DNA from: Diphasiastrum complanatum
Lineage: Eukaryota > Streptophyta > Lycopodiopsida > Lycopodiales > Lycopodiaceae
Assembly: GCA_029204225.1 (NCBI GenBank)
Contig: CM055105.1
Location: forward strand, 15,119,132-15,183,131
DNA length: 64,000 nt
Direction: 5' to 3'
Below the pieces are notes generated by a model that made no database searches, was not told the DNA's origin, and was given only the letters and a program-made list of their open reading frames with translations. The position numbers and the translations under genes were made by a program. Below, in pieces: positions 33,601 to 45,913 of the stretch; within the stretch, counting starts at the first letter, position 1, and every line of letters begins with the position of its first letter.

Positions 33601-34405
33601 TTTGGCTTAATATCTTCATCCAACTTCTTCATGGTCTTTGTATGGGCCATAATATCCTTTCTAGGCTTACAATTTATAGTTTGTTGTTTGTCATTTTCAA
33701 AACTGAGTATAATTTGCTTTACATCTCATTTACATTCCCATGCTTAGATTTTTTGAAGAATCTATTATTTGTAGCACAATGGGTAAGATCTCTTTTGTGG
33801 ACCTACCCACCCAAGTCACAACCCTTATGTGCACTTTGAAATTGTGAAGACCACACTTGGCTATTGTTTAAATAAGCCCTTCGGGGCTATTGAAGACTTG
33901 TCACATCCTTTTGAGTGAACAGCTAATTGTTCTTTGCCCTTCCGGTTCTTAGTGTTGTGGTTGTTGTGCTCGAGATGTACAAATTATAGTGATGGTTAGC
34001 TTTGTAAATATATTGTATACTTGTACGTACTTCATACTCATTATTGATGGCCTTCCTTAGTGGTGTACCTTCTTTGAGAAAACAATGGAATTGAAAAAAA
34101 TTTCATGAGAATAGTAGAACTAGGTAAAACTCATAGATTTATAATGATAGCCAATCTTTGCATCATGTATGGCACTTTAGAAACAAATTGTAAAATGATG
34201 CTTTTACAAGAAGAATGAAATACAATAGCATCTCTATAAAAACTTCAGGTACTCCTCATGAGGGCAGGTTCATAAGATGTTAAAAGAACAAACAAATAAA
34301 TTTCTTGTAGAATATTTTGAAGTGAGATTCAATATGTACCTTGACTTTAGTTTATTTACAAAATGGAGAGAGAATATTGAGACAATCAAAACCAAACTTA
34401 CTCAA
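30641..34405. other. Gene-poor AT-rich region, no supported feature
   Basis: About 3.8 kb without a frame longer than ~84 codons and no recognised motif. It probably consists of old transposon sequence: cttcggggctattgaaga near 33880 and a tcctttatggacatc type composition recall LTR interiors, but nothing can be assigned. Confidence 0.5.
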
Positions 34406-34410
34406 TGTCT

Positions 34411-34490
34411 TCCAAAGTGGCTGAATTGGCCAGAGATGTTCCATGAGTTTTGAGATCTAGAGCTCGAATCATGATTATGGTTTGTAAATG
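34411..34490 (+). repeat. tRNA-like / SINE head candidate
   Basis: tggctgaattgg (34418-34429) fits the pol III A box TRGCNNARYNGG, and agctcgaatca (34461-34471) is near the B box GGTTCGANNCC. Start-to-start distance is 43 bp, as in tRNAs. No cloverleaf is evident, so a SINE remnant is more likely than a tRNA gene. No target duplication was identified. Confidence 0.35.
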
Positions 34491-35169
34491 TTCCACATAA
34501 TAACAAACTTGTTGCTATTGTTACATTGCAACAATAGCAAGAAGCATCTCCGAAGCATGAAATGAAACCAATCTTTTTTAGGGGCCAATGATCTTCATGG
34601 CCAATTGTTGAGAAGGGCATTGGAATTAGTGGTTTTTTTTTTTCTCTCAAAAGTGTTAAGCATAGATCAAGAACTTTATAAAAAAGTATAGGAGAAAGAT
34701 ACAAGCATCTCAAAAAGCAACTAATTTGGTAGCCTTTTGAAAAAGAAGTATGGAGAAGATGCACAAATCACCATTCCCAAAATTTTTGCTATTTTTGTCA
34801 AGCAAAATATTCTATAAAGATACCACTCTAAGACACTGCCAAAAGTTATTAACATGAGGATCAATAAAAACAATATCTATAATCAATACTTAGTAGTTCT
34901 ATAGTTTGTCAAAGCTCAAAGCCAACTATGGTTTGTAAATATCCTTTAAAAGAAATAAATTTATAAAATAAAATAAAATAAACGTGTTGCTACTATTTGT
35001 GAAAGTACTGTGCTTTAGGACCATAAATGGATCTACAAAATATCCACAAGAGTGATTGGATGCTTGCTTAACAATCTATCAAAAAACTAGACACAAAAAA
35101 GTTGATCTAGATTGGCAATTTGACAAACAACAAGCATTAACAATCAAAAGCATTGATAAACATTGAAAT

Positions 35170-35699
35170 CCGAGCCCACACGTGTGTACTACAGACTGTA
35201 GTACGGCCTTCAACCTGAGAAACAAGTAGAAATTGATTTGGTTTCATTTGGATCACAAAAACTCAATGTACATAGTGAACTAGCTTGAGATTGCCAATGG
35301 GCTCCAAAAATTTTCTTTCTCACTATGGGAGCTTGGAATACATAGCAAATTCGACTTCCTTATTGAAGTTAGGTGGATTTCCAGTATGTAATAAGGAAGT
35401 TAACTCACCCTTCTTGCCCTAAAATAAAACCCTAGCCTAGATCCTAGAGTTATGCTTGGTAGGTAGCTAGTTGGTCAAATTTTCACCTTAAACTTAGGTG
35501 TAGGTCCTATAAAGTAGGGATGACCACCAAATAGACATGACCAACTCTCTTGACTTGACCTAACATACATTAGGATGGGTTTCCCACGTGGCATCATGGC
35601 CTCACATGTGTGGGACCCACTTGTGTACACAATTTACACTATTCTACATGGATTTTGATCAAGCTAGATTTGCCAATTTTTGGCAATTCTTCACACTGT
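35170..35699 (-). repeat. Diverged LTR, minus orientation
   Basis: From 35699 on the minus strand: TGTGAAGAATTGCCAAAAA, CAAATCTAGCTTG and a CACACATGTGAGG block, similar to the start of the LTR at 13941. A CACACGTGTG palindrome lies near 35172. The other end is a guess. 34.5-35.1 kb and 35.7-35.8 kb share a gcaacaa...catct..aa..catgaa block, suggesting the LTR inserted into an older repeat. Confidence 0.4.
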
Positions 35700-36900
35700 T
35701 AAGTTGCAACAACAACAAAAAAAACATCTACTAAACATGAATTGAAACTAATTTTTCCAAGGTGCCAAAGCTCTCCCAAAAACTAGATACAATCTTCCTA
35801 GCCAATTGTTGGCATCTTAGTCATCGATTTTATAGTGAGTAGGCCCTTGATCAGATTTCATAATGCCAATTGCTTTTCTTTTCTTTTTTTTTATCTTGGA
35901 GCTACCTTCAATTATAATTTTAGTGTGCCAACAAAATTCTCATGTGGCCACATGTCTGATGGCATATGTGCAGTTAATAATTATGGCATAATTTTCATTT
36001 GGACAACCAATGGATGGATACCACATAGCACATACACATTTTGCATCTCCATGGAATGTGCATATGTTGTGGTAGCCAGTTATTGGTTGTCCACATAAAA
36101 ATTCTTATGGTTTGGAAAAAAAAAAAACAATTGTTGAAAAAAAGTAAAAGACTTGCATTACCATGTAGTGGGAAGGCCTAGACATTCTCAAATTTAGAAT
36201 AACATAGAAAGCAAAGTCATAATAATTTCATGCAAGATGTTAAAGCTTTGCATGATTTAATGCTCTTCACCAATACAAATACAAAGGAATCTTTTACTCT
36301 CAAAATTAATACATTATTAAAACCAACGCGATGTGAAATATCACAAAAAAAACAAATTTGTCATGGGAGCTCAACATACATTCAGATAGTTAAAAAAAGT
36401 GATTGATATTTTACAAGAAGCTTTGTGTAATGTCAGGCTTTCAAATCGTTACAGAATCAATAAAAATATATATATTGCACTTTAGAAGAACAAAAGCATT
36501 TTAAAACTCATTCTAAGAGCAATTCCGAATTAGCTGCCACTCCATTTAACTTGTCGCCCATTTTTTAAATCTTGGCAAGTGAGTTAATAGGACCACCTCC
36601 CTTTTAAACTTCGTTGGTAAATGTTAAATGGGTGACCATAATTTGATTGGCCCATTTGAATCCGTGCCATAACATTGGTCCATTTTTTAAGTGTTGTCCC
36701 TAGCAACTCAACATGCCGAGCAATGTCGCTAGGTCCCTAGGTCCATTGTGTTGCCCCTACATGGCAAGAGTCCCCTGCCACCTCATCATGGTGGCAACTC
36801 AGCATAAGTCTAAAGGGAGAGAGATCCATTTTTCCTCCCCAGACCAATGAGAGAGCTGCAATTGAATTTGGGACTCCAATATACTCTAAAACCAATCTAA
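35700..36900. other. Intergenic, with possible insertion into a diverged tandem unit
   Basis: Contains a diverged partial copy of the ~480-bp unit (36390-36512) that stops at cattctaa. Unrelated GC-richer sequence runs to about 36890, after which a unit-like sequence resumes (cagctaggagtgacacctca). No coding frame is convincing. Confidence 0.4.
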
Positions 36901-38955
36901 ATTAAATGTTCAAAGTCAGCTAGGAGTGACACCTCATCTTATGATAGCAAATCATTGCAATAGCTTACTTCAAAGCCAACAAGGTGATTGATATGTCACA
37001 GGAAACTTTGCCTTACTCAAAACATTCAAATTATTGAAAAATAGAAAAGCAAATATTGCAATTTAAAAGAATTAAAAGTTCTTTAGAGAAATCAATTATT
37101 AAAAACTCATTTCAATAATTCATCTAGGAGCGACACCACAACTTCTAGCAAATAGTCACAATTATAGGTGATTGCTACCAGACAAAGCTGAAAATGGATT
37201 AACATTGATTGCTATCAAAACAACTAAGAAAAGGAATAAAAACTCAATTAGAGCAACAACTTGGGTCACGTTTAGCAAATCACTGCAATAGATTACTCAC
37301 CTTGCAAAGAAACAACGATTGCAGACATACAAAGCGATCTTGAATACATTTCAAAAAGCTCTGACTTAAGGCATTCACATTGTTGAAGTTTTGACAAACA
37401 AAGATTGCAATAAACAAGAATAAAAAATTATAAAATAAAATAGAAAACTCATTTTAATCCTCAAACTCATTGGAGGCTTTTAAGAAAATAAAAATAAATA
37501 ATTTTTAATTGATTCTTTTTAATAGAAAAGAAAATATTGCAATTTAAAAGAATAAAAAATTCTTTAAATAAATCAATTATTAAAAACTTATTCTAATAAT
37601 TCATCTAGGAGCGACACCACAACTTCTAGCAAATAGTCACAATTATAGGTGATTGCTACCAGACAAAGCCGAAAATGGATTAACATTGATTGCTATCAAA
37701 ACAAATAAGAAAAAGAATAAAAACTCAATTAGAGCAACAATTTGGGTCACGTTTAGCAAATCACTGCAATAGATTACTCACCTTGCAAAGAAACAATGAT
37801 TGCAGACAAACAAAGCGAGCAATACATTTCAAAAAGCTCTGACTTAAGGCATTCACATTGTTGAAGTTTTGACAAACAAAGATTGCAATAAACAAGAATA
37901 AAAAATTATAAAATAAAATAGAAAACTCATTTTAATCCTCAAACTCATTGGAGGCTTTCAAAAAATAAAAATAAATAATTTTTAAATGATTCTTTTTAAT
38001 AGAAAAGCAAATATTGCAATTTAAAAGAATAAAAAATTCTTATAAAAAAATCAATCATTAAAAACTCATTCTAATAATTCATCTAGGAGCGACACCACAA
38101 CTTCTAGCAAATAGTCACAATTATAGGTGATTGCTACCGGACAAAGCCGAAAATGGATTAACATTGATAGCTATCAAAAGAAATAAGAAAAAGAATAAAA
38201 ACTCAATTAGAGCAACAATTTGGGTCACGTTTAGCAAATCACTGCAATAGATTACTCACCTTGCTGCAAAGAAACAACGATTGCAGACATACAAAGCGAT
38301 CTTGAATACATTTCAGAAAGCTCTGACTTAAGGCATTCACATTGTTGAAGTTTTGACAAACAAAGATTGCAATAAACAAGAATAAAAAATTATAAAATAA
38401 AATAGAAAACTCATTTTAATCCTCAAACTCATTGGAGGCTTTCAAAAAATAAAAATAAATAATTTTTAATTGATTCTTTTTAATAGAAAAGCAAATATTG
38501 CAATTTAAAAGAATAAAAAATTCTTTAAAAAAATCAATTATTAAAAACTAATTCTAATAATTCATCTAGGAGCGACACCACAACTTCTAGCAGATAGTCA
38601 CAATTATAGGTGATTGCTACCGGACAAAGCCGAAAATGGATTAACATTGATAGCTATCAAAACAAATAAGAAAAAGAATAAAAACTCAATTAGAGCAACA
38701 ATTTGGGTCACGTTTAGCAAATCACTGCAATAGATTACTCACCTTGCAAAGAAACAACGATTGCAGACATACAAAGCGAGCAATACATTTCAAAAAGCTC
38801 TGACTTAAGGCATTCACATTGTTGAAGTTTTGACAAACAAAGATTGCAATAAACAAGAATTAAAAATTATAAAATAAAGTAGAAAACTCATTTTAATCCT
38901 AGAACTCATTGGAGGCTTTTAAAAAAAAAATGAATAATTTTTAATTGATTCTTTT
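36900..38955 (+). repeat. Tandem array, ~480-bp unit, about 4 good copies
   Basis: The marker catctaggagcgacaccaca starts at 37122, 37602, 38080 and 38563 (spacing 480, 478, 483). Copies differ by few substitutions and by small indels, such as an 8-bp loss near 37818 and 38776. A diverged copy precedes 37122 and the last copy is cut at about 38955. No ORF spans a unit. Confidence 0.92.
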
Positions 38956-39388
38956 GAAGTGTTGGTAGGTGGATGGGAATTCGGAATCTGAAAATGTTGG
39001 AAGTTTTGAGTGAGTTTCACACTTTGATCAAGTGAGAAGTGGTCATTTTTCCGAATTCAATGCAGGTGCCGACGAGCAACGGGACAAAGGCTGAGAGAGT
39101 AGAGAGAAGAGCTGGTAGCGATGGCGGGCGAGAGATCAGAGGGGAGAGAGAAAGAAGGATTTGAGCAGTTTGGAAAGTCTACTTCTGTCGATGTTCACGA
39201 GTCGCGAATATCACGATGCAGTAACCACCCTGGTCTTGCCGCCTTTCCTTGTCGTGAGCAGATCCAGCTCCTGACTTCAGCCAAAGCACATGGGGTTGAT
39301 AGTGGAGTGGGTCTTCCCATGTCAAGCTTATTCCTGCCCACCGTGCAGTTGTGCACACTATTTCCTGCTGTCGATCATCTTTGCTGTC

Positions 39389-39396
39389 TATATATA
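39389..39396 (+). promoter_or_regulatory. Probable TATA box of the expansin gene
   Basis: tatatata in gctgtctatatatagcg, about 135 bp upstream of the expansin ATG. Transcription would start near 39425 and leave a ~100-nt leader. Confidence 0.5.
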
Positions 39397-39527
39397 GCGT
39401 TTCCCTGTACACGTAATCTCAAGCCCTTCCGTGTAATATTCTTGCAGCAAGGCAGATGTCCTCGCTCATGAGTAGCTAAGAAAGAATCGGTACCATCTGA
39501 GTGATATTTAATTCTCTGAAGGGTAAT

Positions 39528-42500
39528 ATGGAGCATCCTTGGATCATCCTGTTGTTTGTAAGTCCATTGATTTGGGTAAGTGCAGCTCAAGAACGTCTGC
39601 ATGGGCCATCGTCGGATAGTACAAAGTTTCTAAGTCTCGGTTGGAACATTGCGCACGCAACTTTTTATGGAGGCGCTGATGGAGGAGGGACAATGGGTAA
39701 GCTGATGATCAGTTGTTATAGAATGCATGGGATTCCATAGCATTCTTAAATTACGCCTCTTACGTTCTCTATACATCTACGCAAAGTTGCATGGGAACCA
39801 CATTCCAACCCTTCATGGTTCCGGAACCATGAACCATGAGGTTCTGGGCCACGGAACCAGGTCAGAAATGACTGATTTTTGGTGGATTTCTTTTTGCCTG
39901 AGCTTCATTACAGATTCAAAAGATTATTTTGATCTGAAGATTTTTAACATTTCACGTATTCAGTTCGAAGTATCCTGCTCCTGTGACCTGTTTGTAGAGA
40001 AAGTGAGCTGCAAAAACTATTTTCCTTGCTCAAATACATTCATACTCTCGTTATTCTGCGCTCCTGTTCTTTAAAAAATAAGCTATTTCTACGAAAGAAA
40101 ACTCATTTTCCTGTGAAAACAACCTGCCGCTTTCCCCAGCAAATTTAAAAAACGATCAAGTTATAAAATAAAATAAAAGTTTCTTTTTTGTTCCAAAATG
40201 AGGTTCGTTCGTTCGTTCCAGGACCAATGTTCCATTCTCGTTCAGCTGGAACCATGGAATCACTATGCTTTTATACGACATACAGCAGATAGTTTGAGCC
40301 TTGAGGTTGGATTTTGGTGACAGGAAACACACCAAAGTATTTTGTGAAGAAGTCTTGCTAAAGGGAGAGACATCCAACCGTCTGCTCCAGAACGATAACC
40401 AATCAGAAACCAGAACTTAGCATCTGGCATTAGCTGTACAAACTTATTATTTGGGATACTTCTACTTAATAAATAAGGGTCAGGCTTCAAAAGCAAATCA
40501 TTGAAAGTTCTATGATTTCACTGGATTATAGTGGTAAATAAGTACATTACGTCTACTAGCTAACGTCACCAAACTAGTTTCTCAGCAATTAATTCGGCAA
40601 TTAACATCAAAGGAAATCTTATCATATTTACATGTGAGACAGATAATTTGCCTTCATGTTGTGACTACATAAGGCGTTATTTAAAGATAATGTATAGCAT
40701 GTAATTCTTGTATAAGTCTGGTTGCCTTGCCAAGAGCACACTTGCTAAAGAAACCTCTTAATCATAAATAATTGCTGGAAAACTGGTGTATCGGCAACGC
40801 TTACGAAAGAAAACCCTTAATGGTATAGATATTTCCTTCTAAAACAGGTAGCATATTTCATAATGCTTCTTGGTTTCCAAGAGAAGGCTCGAACTTGAGA
40901 CCCAAGAAACTTTGGATGTCAAGCTAATCAATTGAGCAGTTAATCCCCAGAGTTTGTCATATATGCGTTTATGTGGGCATTCCTTTATAATGGCAAAGTC
41001 TTTTAGTGAACTATTATATAACAACGAACTTTGCATTGAACTTCTAAAGCATTCAGGTGATCAGTGATCGGCTCAGTAACCCCCCAAATAGAGCTCACAA
41101 AATTTGAGTGATTTGAGGAGTTGTGAATAGGAACCTGTTTTCTGTGATCTTTACCAGATAAGGAAGTATTGAAATGGCCAAAATGTTTGCAACTTTGCAT
41201 TGATTTTAACCACTACCATATTGAGATTGTTAGTGCATTGCTGTGGCCAAGGCACCAAGCTGGGAAACTGAACTATGTAAGCATAGGAAGAGAGCTCAAC
41301 CAGAAGGCATTTATGCTGTATTAGGATCTGGATCAATTAATCTTTTCCTTTCTTGAATTTTTTATGCTATGGCAGGTGGAGCTTGTGGATATGGGAATCT
41401 CTATACTCAGGGATATGGTACCGCCACTACAGCACTCAGCACAGTTTTGTTCAACAATGGTGCGATGTGCGGAGCATGCTACGAAATCAAGTGCACAAAT
41501 GATCCTCAATGGTGCCTTCCGGGAAACCCATCCACTATTGTAACCGCCACAAATTTCTGCCCCCCGTGTGGTCTACCCAACAACAACGGAGGCTGGTGCA
41601 ACGTTCCACTGCAGCATTTCGACATGTCTCAACCAGCTTTCCAACGGATTGCTCTGTTAAAAGCAGGAATTGTCCCCGTTCTTTACAGAAGGTAATCCCA
41701 TCAGCAGCCTCACACCTGCTCCATCTACAAGAACCATATAGAACATTTCTTTAATTTTCTTCCCAAAGATTCAATCACGCAGTCATCCTCTCCTAAAACC
41801 AAGTTAATTTACAATGCGTTTAGTATCATGAAACAGGTAACTTGCAGACAGCGCGTCTTTAAGGTAGCAAGTAGCATACATATATATGCAAGAAACTCGC
41901 CTTATGATTCACTTGAATCTTATGCAACATCTTCAAACAAAAGTCTGATTTGCATCACCCAATAATGCAACGGTAGCTAATTGCAACAAAGATCAAGGAT
42001 CACCTGATTCAGACTCTAGAGAAATGACAGCAATCAGCGAAGAAAATGTGAAATAGTATGCAACAGATTCAACTCTTTACTGGCTTGAATCCGATATTCT
42101 CGAAAGTATATGATATTGAGAGATCAGTAGCTGATGATGACGTAGCGATCTGTATATATACATATATATATATATATATAATATATATTCAGGCTCATGT
42201 GGGAATACTTTTGTTGCAGAGTCGCATGCGTGAAGATCGGAGGGGTGCAATTCTCGATCAACGGAAATGCATGGTTTTACTTGGTGCTGGTGAGCAACGT
42301 GGGTGGCAACGGCGTGGTGACAGGCGTGTCTATCAAGGGATCTAACAGCGCTGCCTGGATCCGCATGCAACGTAACTGGGGCCAAAACTGGTCGTGTGGC
42401 GGAGGTTTGGGTGGGCAGGCCATATCATTCCAGGTCTGGACCGATGACGGCAGGACAATCATTGCTTACAATGTGGCACCTCCCAATTGGCAGTTTGGGA

Positions 42501-42532
42501 GATCCTACTGGGATCCCAAACTTAATTTCTAG
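39528..42532 (+). CDS. EXPA: Alpha-expansin, three exons
   Basis: Exons 39528-39696, 41376-41691, 42220-42532; introns 1679 and 528 bp, both GT-AG, phases 1 and 2; 265 codons plus stop TAG. The protein has a signal peptide (hydrophobic [16 protein letters not shown], cleavage likely near residue 20), [20 protein letters not shown], then [24 protein letters not shown] and the HFD motif at about 137-139 (family-45-like domain), and a C-terminal carbohydrate-binding domain from about 163 with NVGGNG, VSIKGS and NWGQNW at about 214. The Cys pattern and the conserved MG|G intron position fit alpha-expansins, which are secreted and loosen cell walls at acidic pH without hydrolysis. Length is slightly above the usual 245-260. 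No lesions seen. Intron 1 contains a palindromic repeat and a SINE-like unit. Confidence 0.95.
39800..40262. repeat. Palindrome-rich insertion in expansin intron 1
   Basis: ccttcatggttccggaacca at 39811 and agctggaaccatggaatc at 40246 are imperfect inverted repeats, with further ggttc/gaacc palindromes inside each end. Suggests a MITE of ~450 bp; the target duplication is not resolved. Confidence 0.4.
40870..40950 (-). repeat. SINE-like tRNA-derived unit in expansin intron 1
   Basis: On the minus strand TGCTCAATTGATTAGC (40939-40924) resembles an A box and GGGTCTCAAGTTCGAGCC (40903-40886) an extended B box, about 37 bp apart. The head resembles a tRNA but the acceptor stem is not closed, so it is not a tRNA gene. 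Confidence 0.45.
42152..42189. repeat. (TA)n microsatellite in expansin intron 2
   Basis: An almost pure TA run with one C interruption, ending about 30 bp before the exon 3 acceptor (ttgttgcag). Confidence 0.9.
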
Positions 42533-43930
42533 CCTTCATGTGAAAGGAATGTATCTATTGGTCGCGAAGCTGCCTCATCTTTCTTTCACTTTTGTTATAG
42601 TAACCAACGTGATCAGGTTGATTCAACTATAAGCAGGCCAAATAACTATTAGCCAATGCTGACCAAATAGTATGCCTACTAAAAGACAGGCATTGAATCA
42701 TATCACTTTAGTTTTCTTCTATCTCCCACATACATCCCCTTGATTAGATAGTCATGCCAAAGGTGGCCTTGTTGGTTGATGGGATTTTTCTCTCCTCAAG
42801 GTTTGAGCTTCAATTCTACTAGTGTGCACATGGACATACACAAAAGACATTCTTAAACAAGACACAAATAGTGTTGCTACCATCTATAGCAATAAAATGA
42901 TGTAGTAAGCTGAGGTGATGCATCATAGCCACCCGCTTGTTGAGTTAAATTATGCTATCATGCTATCATCCTTGTTGATTCTTGTGTCCAATCTAGTTGG
43001 TGTATCTTGACAATTATGACATGTTCATGTACAAACACAACAAGGAAACTTTTACTTTGAGCTTTGAGGTTTCTACCTTCCCTTGATGAAATAACTTTTT
43101 ATCAATTACCATGTTTTATTGCAAAGCCAAGGGTCACTTGAAAAGCCTTAACAAACTATGATGATGAGTGTAAATTTTGACCAAAGTTGCGAAAAGTGCA
43201 TAAAGTTAATGTGTATCTATTGGTTTAAATATGTGGAATTGGTAAAACAAAATATGTCAAACATATGTTTCAAGAATCGCTTTCATTTCAAATAACCATA
43301 ACAAAAATCCACACTATATCATTCTTACAATCCTCCAGAAAAGTAGACAGACACTGCTGATCTACGTTATAGATTAATACAGCATTCAACAAAACTGAAC
43401 CAGTGTGCGAAATTGATAAAACAAGTGAATGAGATACACAAGCGATAGCAGACAGTAATTTATTCAAGATCAGACAAAATTGAGAGTGATATATGCATAA
43501 TAGCTACAGTATCATCTATTGATCCTCTTGATTTCGAGCATTGTATGACAGACCCACACAGCGCATTGGCGTGAGAGAAAATAATGTTCTCTCACGGACT
43601 TCTATTTTCTATATATGTTCTATCTGCTATTGTATGTATCTTATACATCTAGTAATTGCATACATTCAGAGTAGCATATCTGATTAGATAGACTAAACAA
43701 TCTATAACTAATCGTGGATTACAAGAGAAGTGGGTTAGTCATAACGCTCTTCCGCTAACGTCATCATATCAGATCAGGGTTTTTTTCTTACTTCATGGTA
43801 CTTGCATGATCTTCCTGATCCTTTGGAGCATGAAGGTTGAAAAAGTGTCGCGAAGATTTTCGTGTCGCTTCGAGTCGTTTGACTTTCGTGTCATCTAACT
43901 TTCTCCTATTGTATCACGAATATTTTTCTT
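42533..43930. other. Intergenic downstream of expansin, no supported feature
   Basis: AT-rich, no frame above ~60 codons with recognisable content. Probably 3' flank and old repeats. Confidence 0.5.
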
Positions 43931-43933
43931 TCG

Positions 43934-44000
43934 CGAACATTTTCGCTTCATGTCTTTTCGTCAGGATGTTCGAACATTTTCGCTTCTTGTCTTTTCGTCA
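43934..44000 (+). repeat. 37-bp direct duplication
   Basis: cgaacattttcgcttcatgt begins at 43934 and recurs with one change at 43971, both continuing into cttttcgtca. It lies in a cgtgtcgctt/cttttcgtc-rich stretch from 43850. Confidence 0.8.
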
Positions 44001-44536
44001 AACTGAGGACTGAAAGCTAGCAAAGCTTTGGAAACAAAAACATTTTGTTTCTTCAAGCGCTTCAATCCCAAATAATGTCAAATTCCAAGCCTTACTCACA
44101 AGGTGTCAAATAACTCAAAAAGAATGTCATGCAAAAAAAAGCTAACAGGAGAAGAAATAGAAAAAAATAACATAAAGTGGGGCAGGGGCCTTAGTAGGCA
44201 TGGTCTCTACCTCATTCAATCTTGACATACATTGTACGTCAATATAGAAAGAAGAAAGGAGAACTAAGGGGAGGAATCCTCACATGCAAAGAAGTTGATA
44301 TATGCATTATTGTATCCACTAGTGTTGGGAGGTTATCATATTTTTTTCATACCCATGGTAATTACCCTTAAGGTAAGGTTATATGACCACTTTAGCTTAC
44401 TAATATAAAACATATTATGAGTTATTTGAAGCATTTTATCTTTTATAAAAGGCACATGAAGGCACTATTTGAAGCATAAAAAATGAAAACTATGTTATAA
44501 ACAAGCCACCCATCCCATTTTTGTGCTAGGAAACAC

Positions 44537-45406
44537 ATGCTTAACTTTTTAGTTCCCAACCCATTTTTGGGACAAAGAAAAAGCATAGAGCAAACAAAAA
44601 ACGTAAAAGAGGCCAACCAAAAAACAAAAAAGCCCATTCAAAGCCAAACACGAAACACCAAAAAAGCAAAACAAGGCTCATTCAAAAGTAAAAAGCAAAA
44701 AAAAACCCCCACCAGAAAACAAAAAAGCCCATTTAAAAGCACACAAAAAAACAAAAAAAACAAAAAAAAAAAAAGGCCCACCAAAAAACAAAAAAGCTCA
44801 TTCAAAACCACACAAAAGAGCAAACAAAAAAGGCCCACCAAAAAACAAAAAAGCCCATTCAAAAGCACACAAAAAAAGCAAAAAGAAAACAGGCCTACCA
44901 AAAAACAAAAAAGCCCATTCAAAAGCACACAAAAGAACAAACTGAAAAGGCCCACCAAAAAACAAAAGCCCATTCAAGAGCATACAAAAGAACAAAAGAA
45001 AAGGCCCACCACAAAACAAAAAAGCCCATTCAAAAGCATGCAAAAGAGCAAAACAAAAAAAAAAGGCCCACCACAACAACAAAAAAGCCCATTCAAAACC
45101 AAACGAAAGAACAAACAAAAGCCCAAGAAAAAACACAAACTAAACAAAAAACCTTCACAAGGCCCACCACAAGACAAAAAAGCCCATTCAAGGACACACA
45201 AAAAACAGCCAAAAACATACACACATAACCCCAAAAAAAAGGTCGTAGCAAAAAACAAACCAAAAAAACGGTCCCAAAACCCAACAAACCCGGGCCAAAC
45301 CCTAAAATACTTCCCTTCTTTGAGCTACACACCTCCTTTCACAACAGCTCCTCGCTCCATCGCAACTCCAGCGCCACTCTGTCCTGCTCGCGCCTCGTCT
45401 CTCTAG
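44537..45406 (+). repeat. A-rich minisatellite spanning a Lys-rich open frame
   Basis: About ten copies of a variable ~55-60-bp unit containing aaggcccaccaaaaaacaaa and aaagcccattcaaaagcaca, between 44590 and 45210 (marker agcccattca at about 44631, 44852, 44911, 44967, 45025, 45088, 45180). The plus strand is open for 289 codons (PTKKQKSPFKSTQKNK-like periods) and the minus strand is open over much of the same stretch, as expected for a stop-poor repeat. I see no promoter, signal or domain and regard the frame as a by-product of composition. Expression cannot be excluded. Confidence 0.75.
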
Positions 45407-45753
45407 CGTCCTCCATCACTCCTTGTCGCTCCATCTTTCCTCGTCACTCTAGCGAATCCGTTCTAGAGCAGCTCCGTGTGTTTCTACTATAGCTTTTCAT
45501 GCAGAAGACAGACTAGCACAGGTCAAGCACAGATGTGAAGGCTAGAGACACATATTCTACAAACCAACGCACTCTATTCGGCATGAACATGTGCTGCAGA
45601 TCCACAATAACTGCAAAAAATACAGTCTACAATAATTTTATGTGAGTAGCATGCAGCACTCAGCTTACACGGTCTTGTTCTACAGTAATAGATTGCATCG
45701 ATTTGTCCATCTTCCTCCCGTGTCACAGCCTTATGGGATCCAATCCATCTTCA

Positions 45754-45913
45754 ACATATAAACAAAGAAAGACGTACATACTTTGGTCCTCTAAAGCGCT
45801 CGACTCGTTGCTCAGCACATCGATTCCATCCTTACATATAAACAAAGAAAGACGTACATACTTTGGTCCTCTAAAGCGCTCAACTCGTTGCTCAGCACAT
45901 CGATTCCATCCTT
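45754..45913 (+). repeat. 80-bp tandem duplication
   Basis: Copies 45754-45833 and 45834-45913 differ at one base (cgactc/caactc). No coding function is evident. Confidence 0.95.

Noticed and set aside
36900-38955. CRISPR-like array
   Set aside because: Units are ~480 bp direct repeats without short spacers, in a plant nuclear genome; a satellite-type tandem repeat.
39121-39471. 117-codon plus frame upstream of the expansin
   Set aside because: It spans the probable TATA box of the expansin, has no recognised motif, and an overlapping minus frame is equally long.
40886-40939. Functional tRNA gene in the expansin intron
   Set aside because: A and B box-like sequences are present but the acceptor and anticodon stems do not close.
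44638-45332. Several minus-strand frames rich in Phe/Leu/Gly opposite the minisatellite
   Set aside because: They are the antisense of a stop-poor A-rich repeat; the apparent membrane character comes from TTT/TTG codons.
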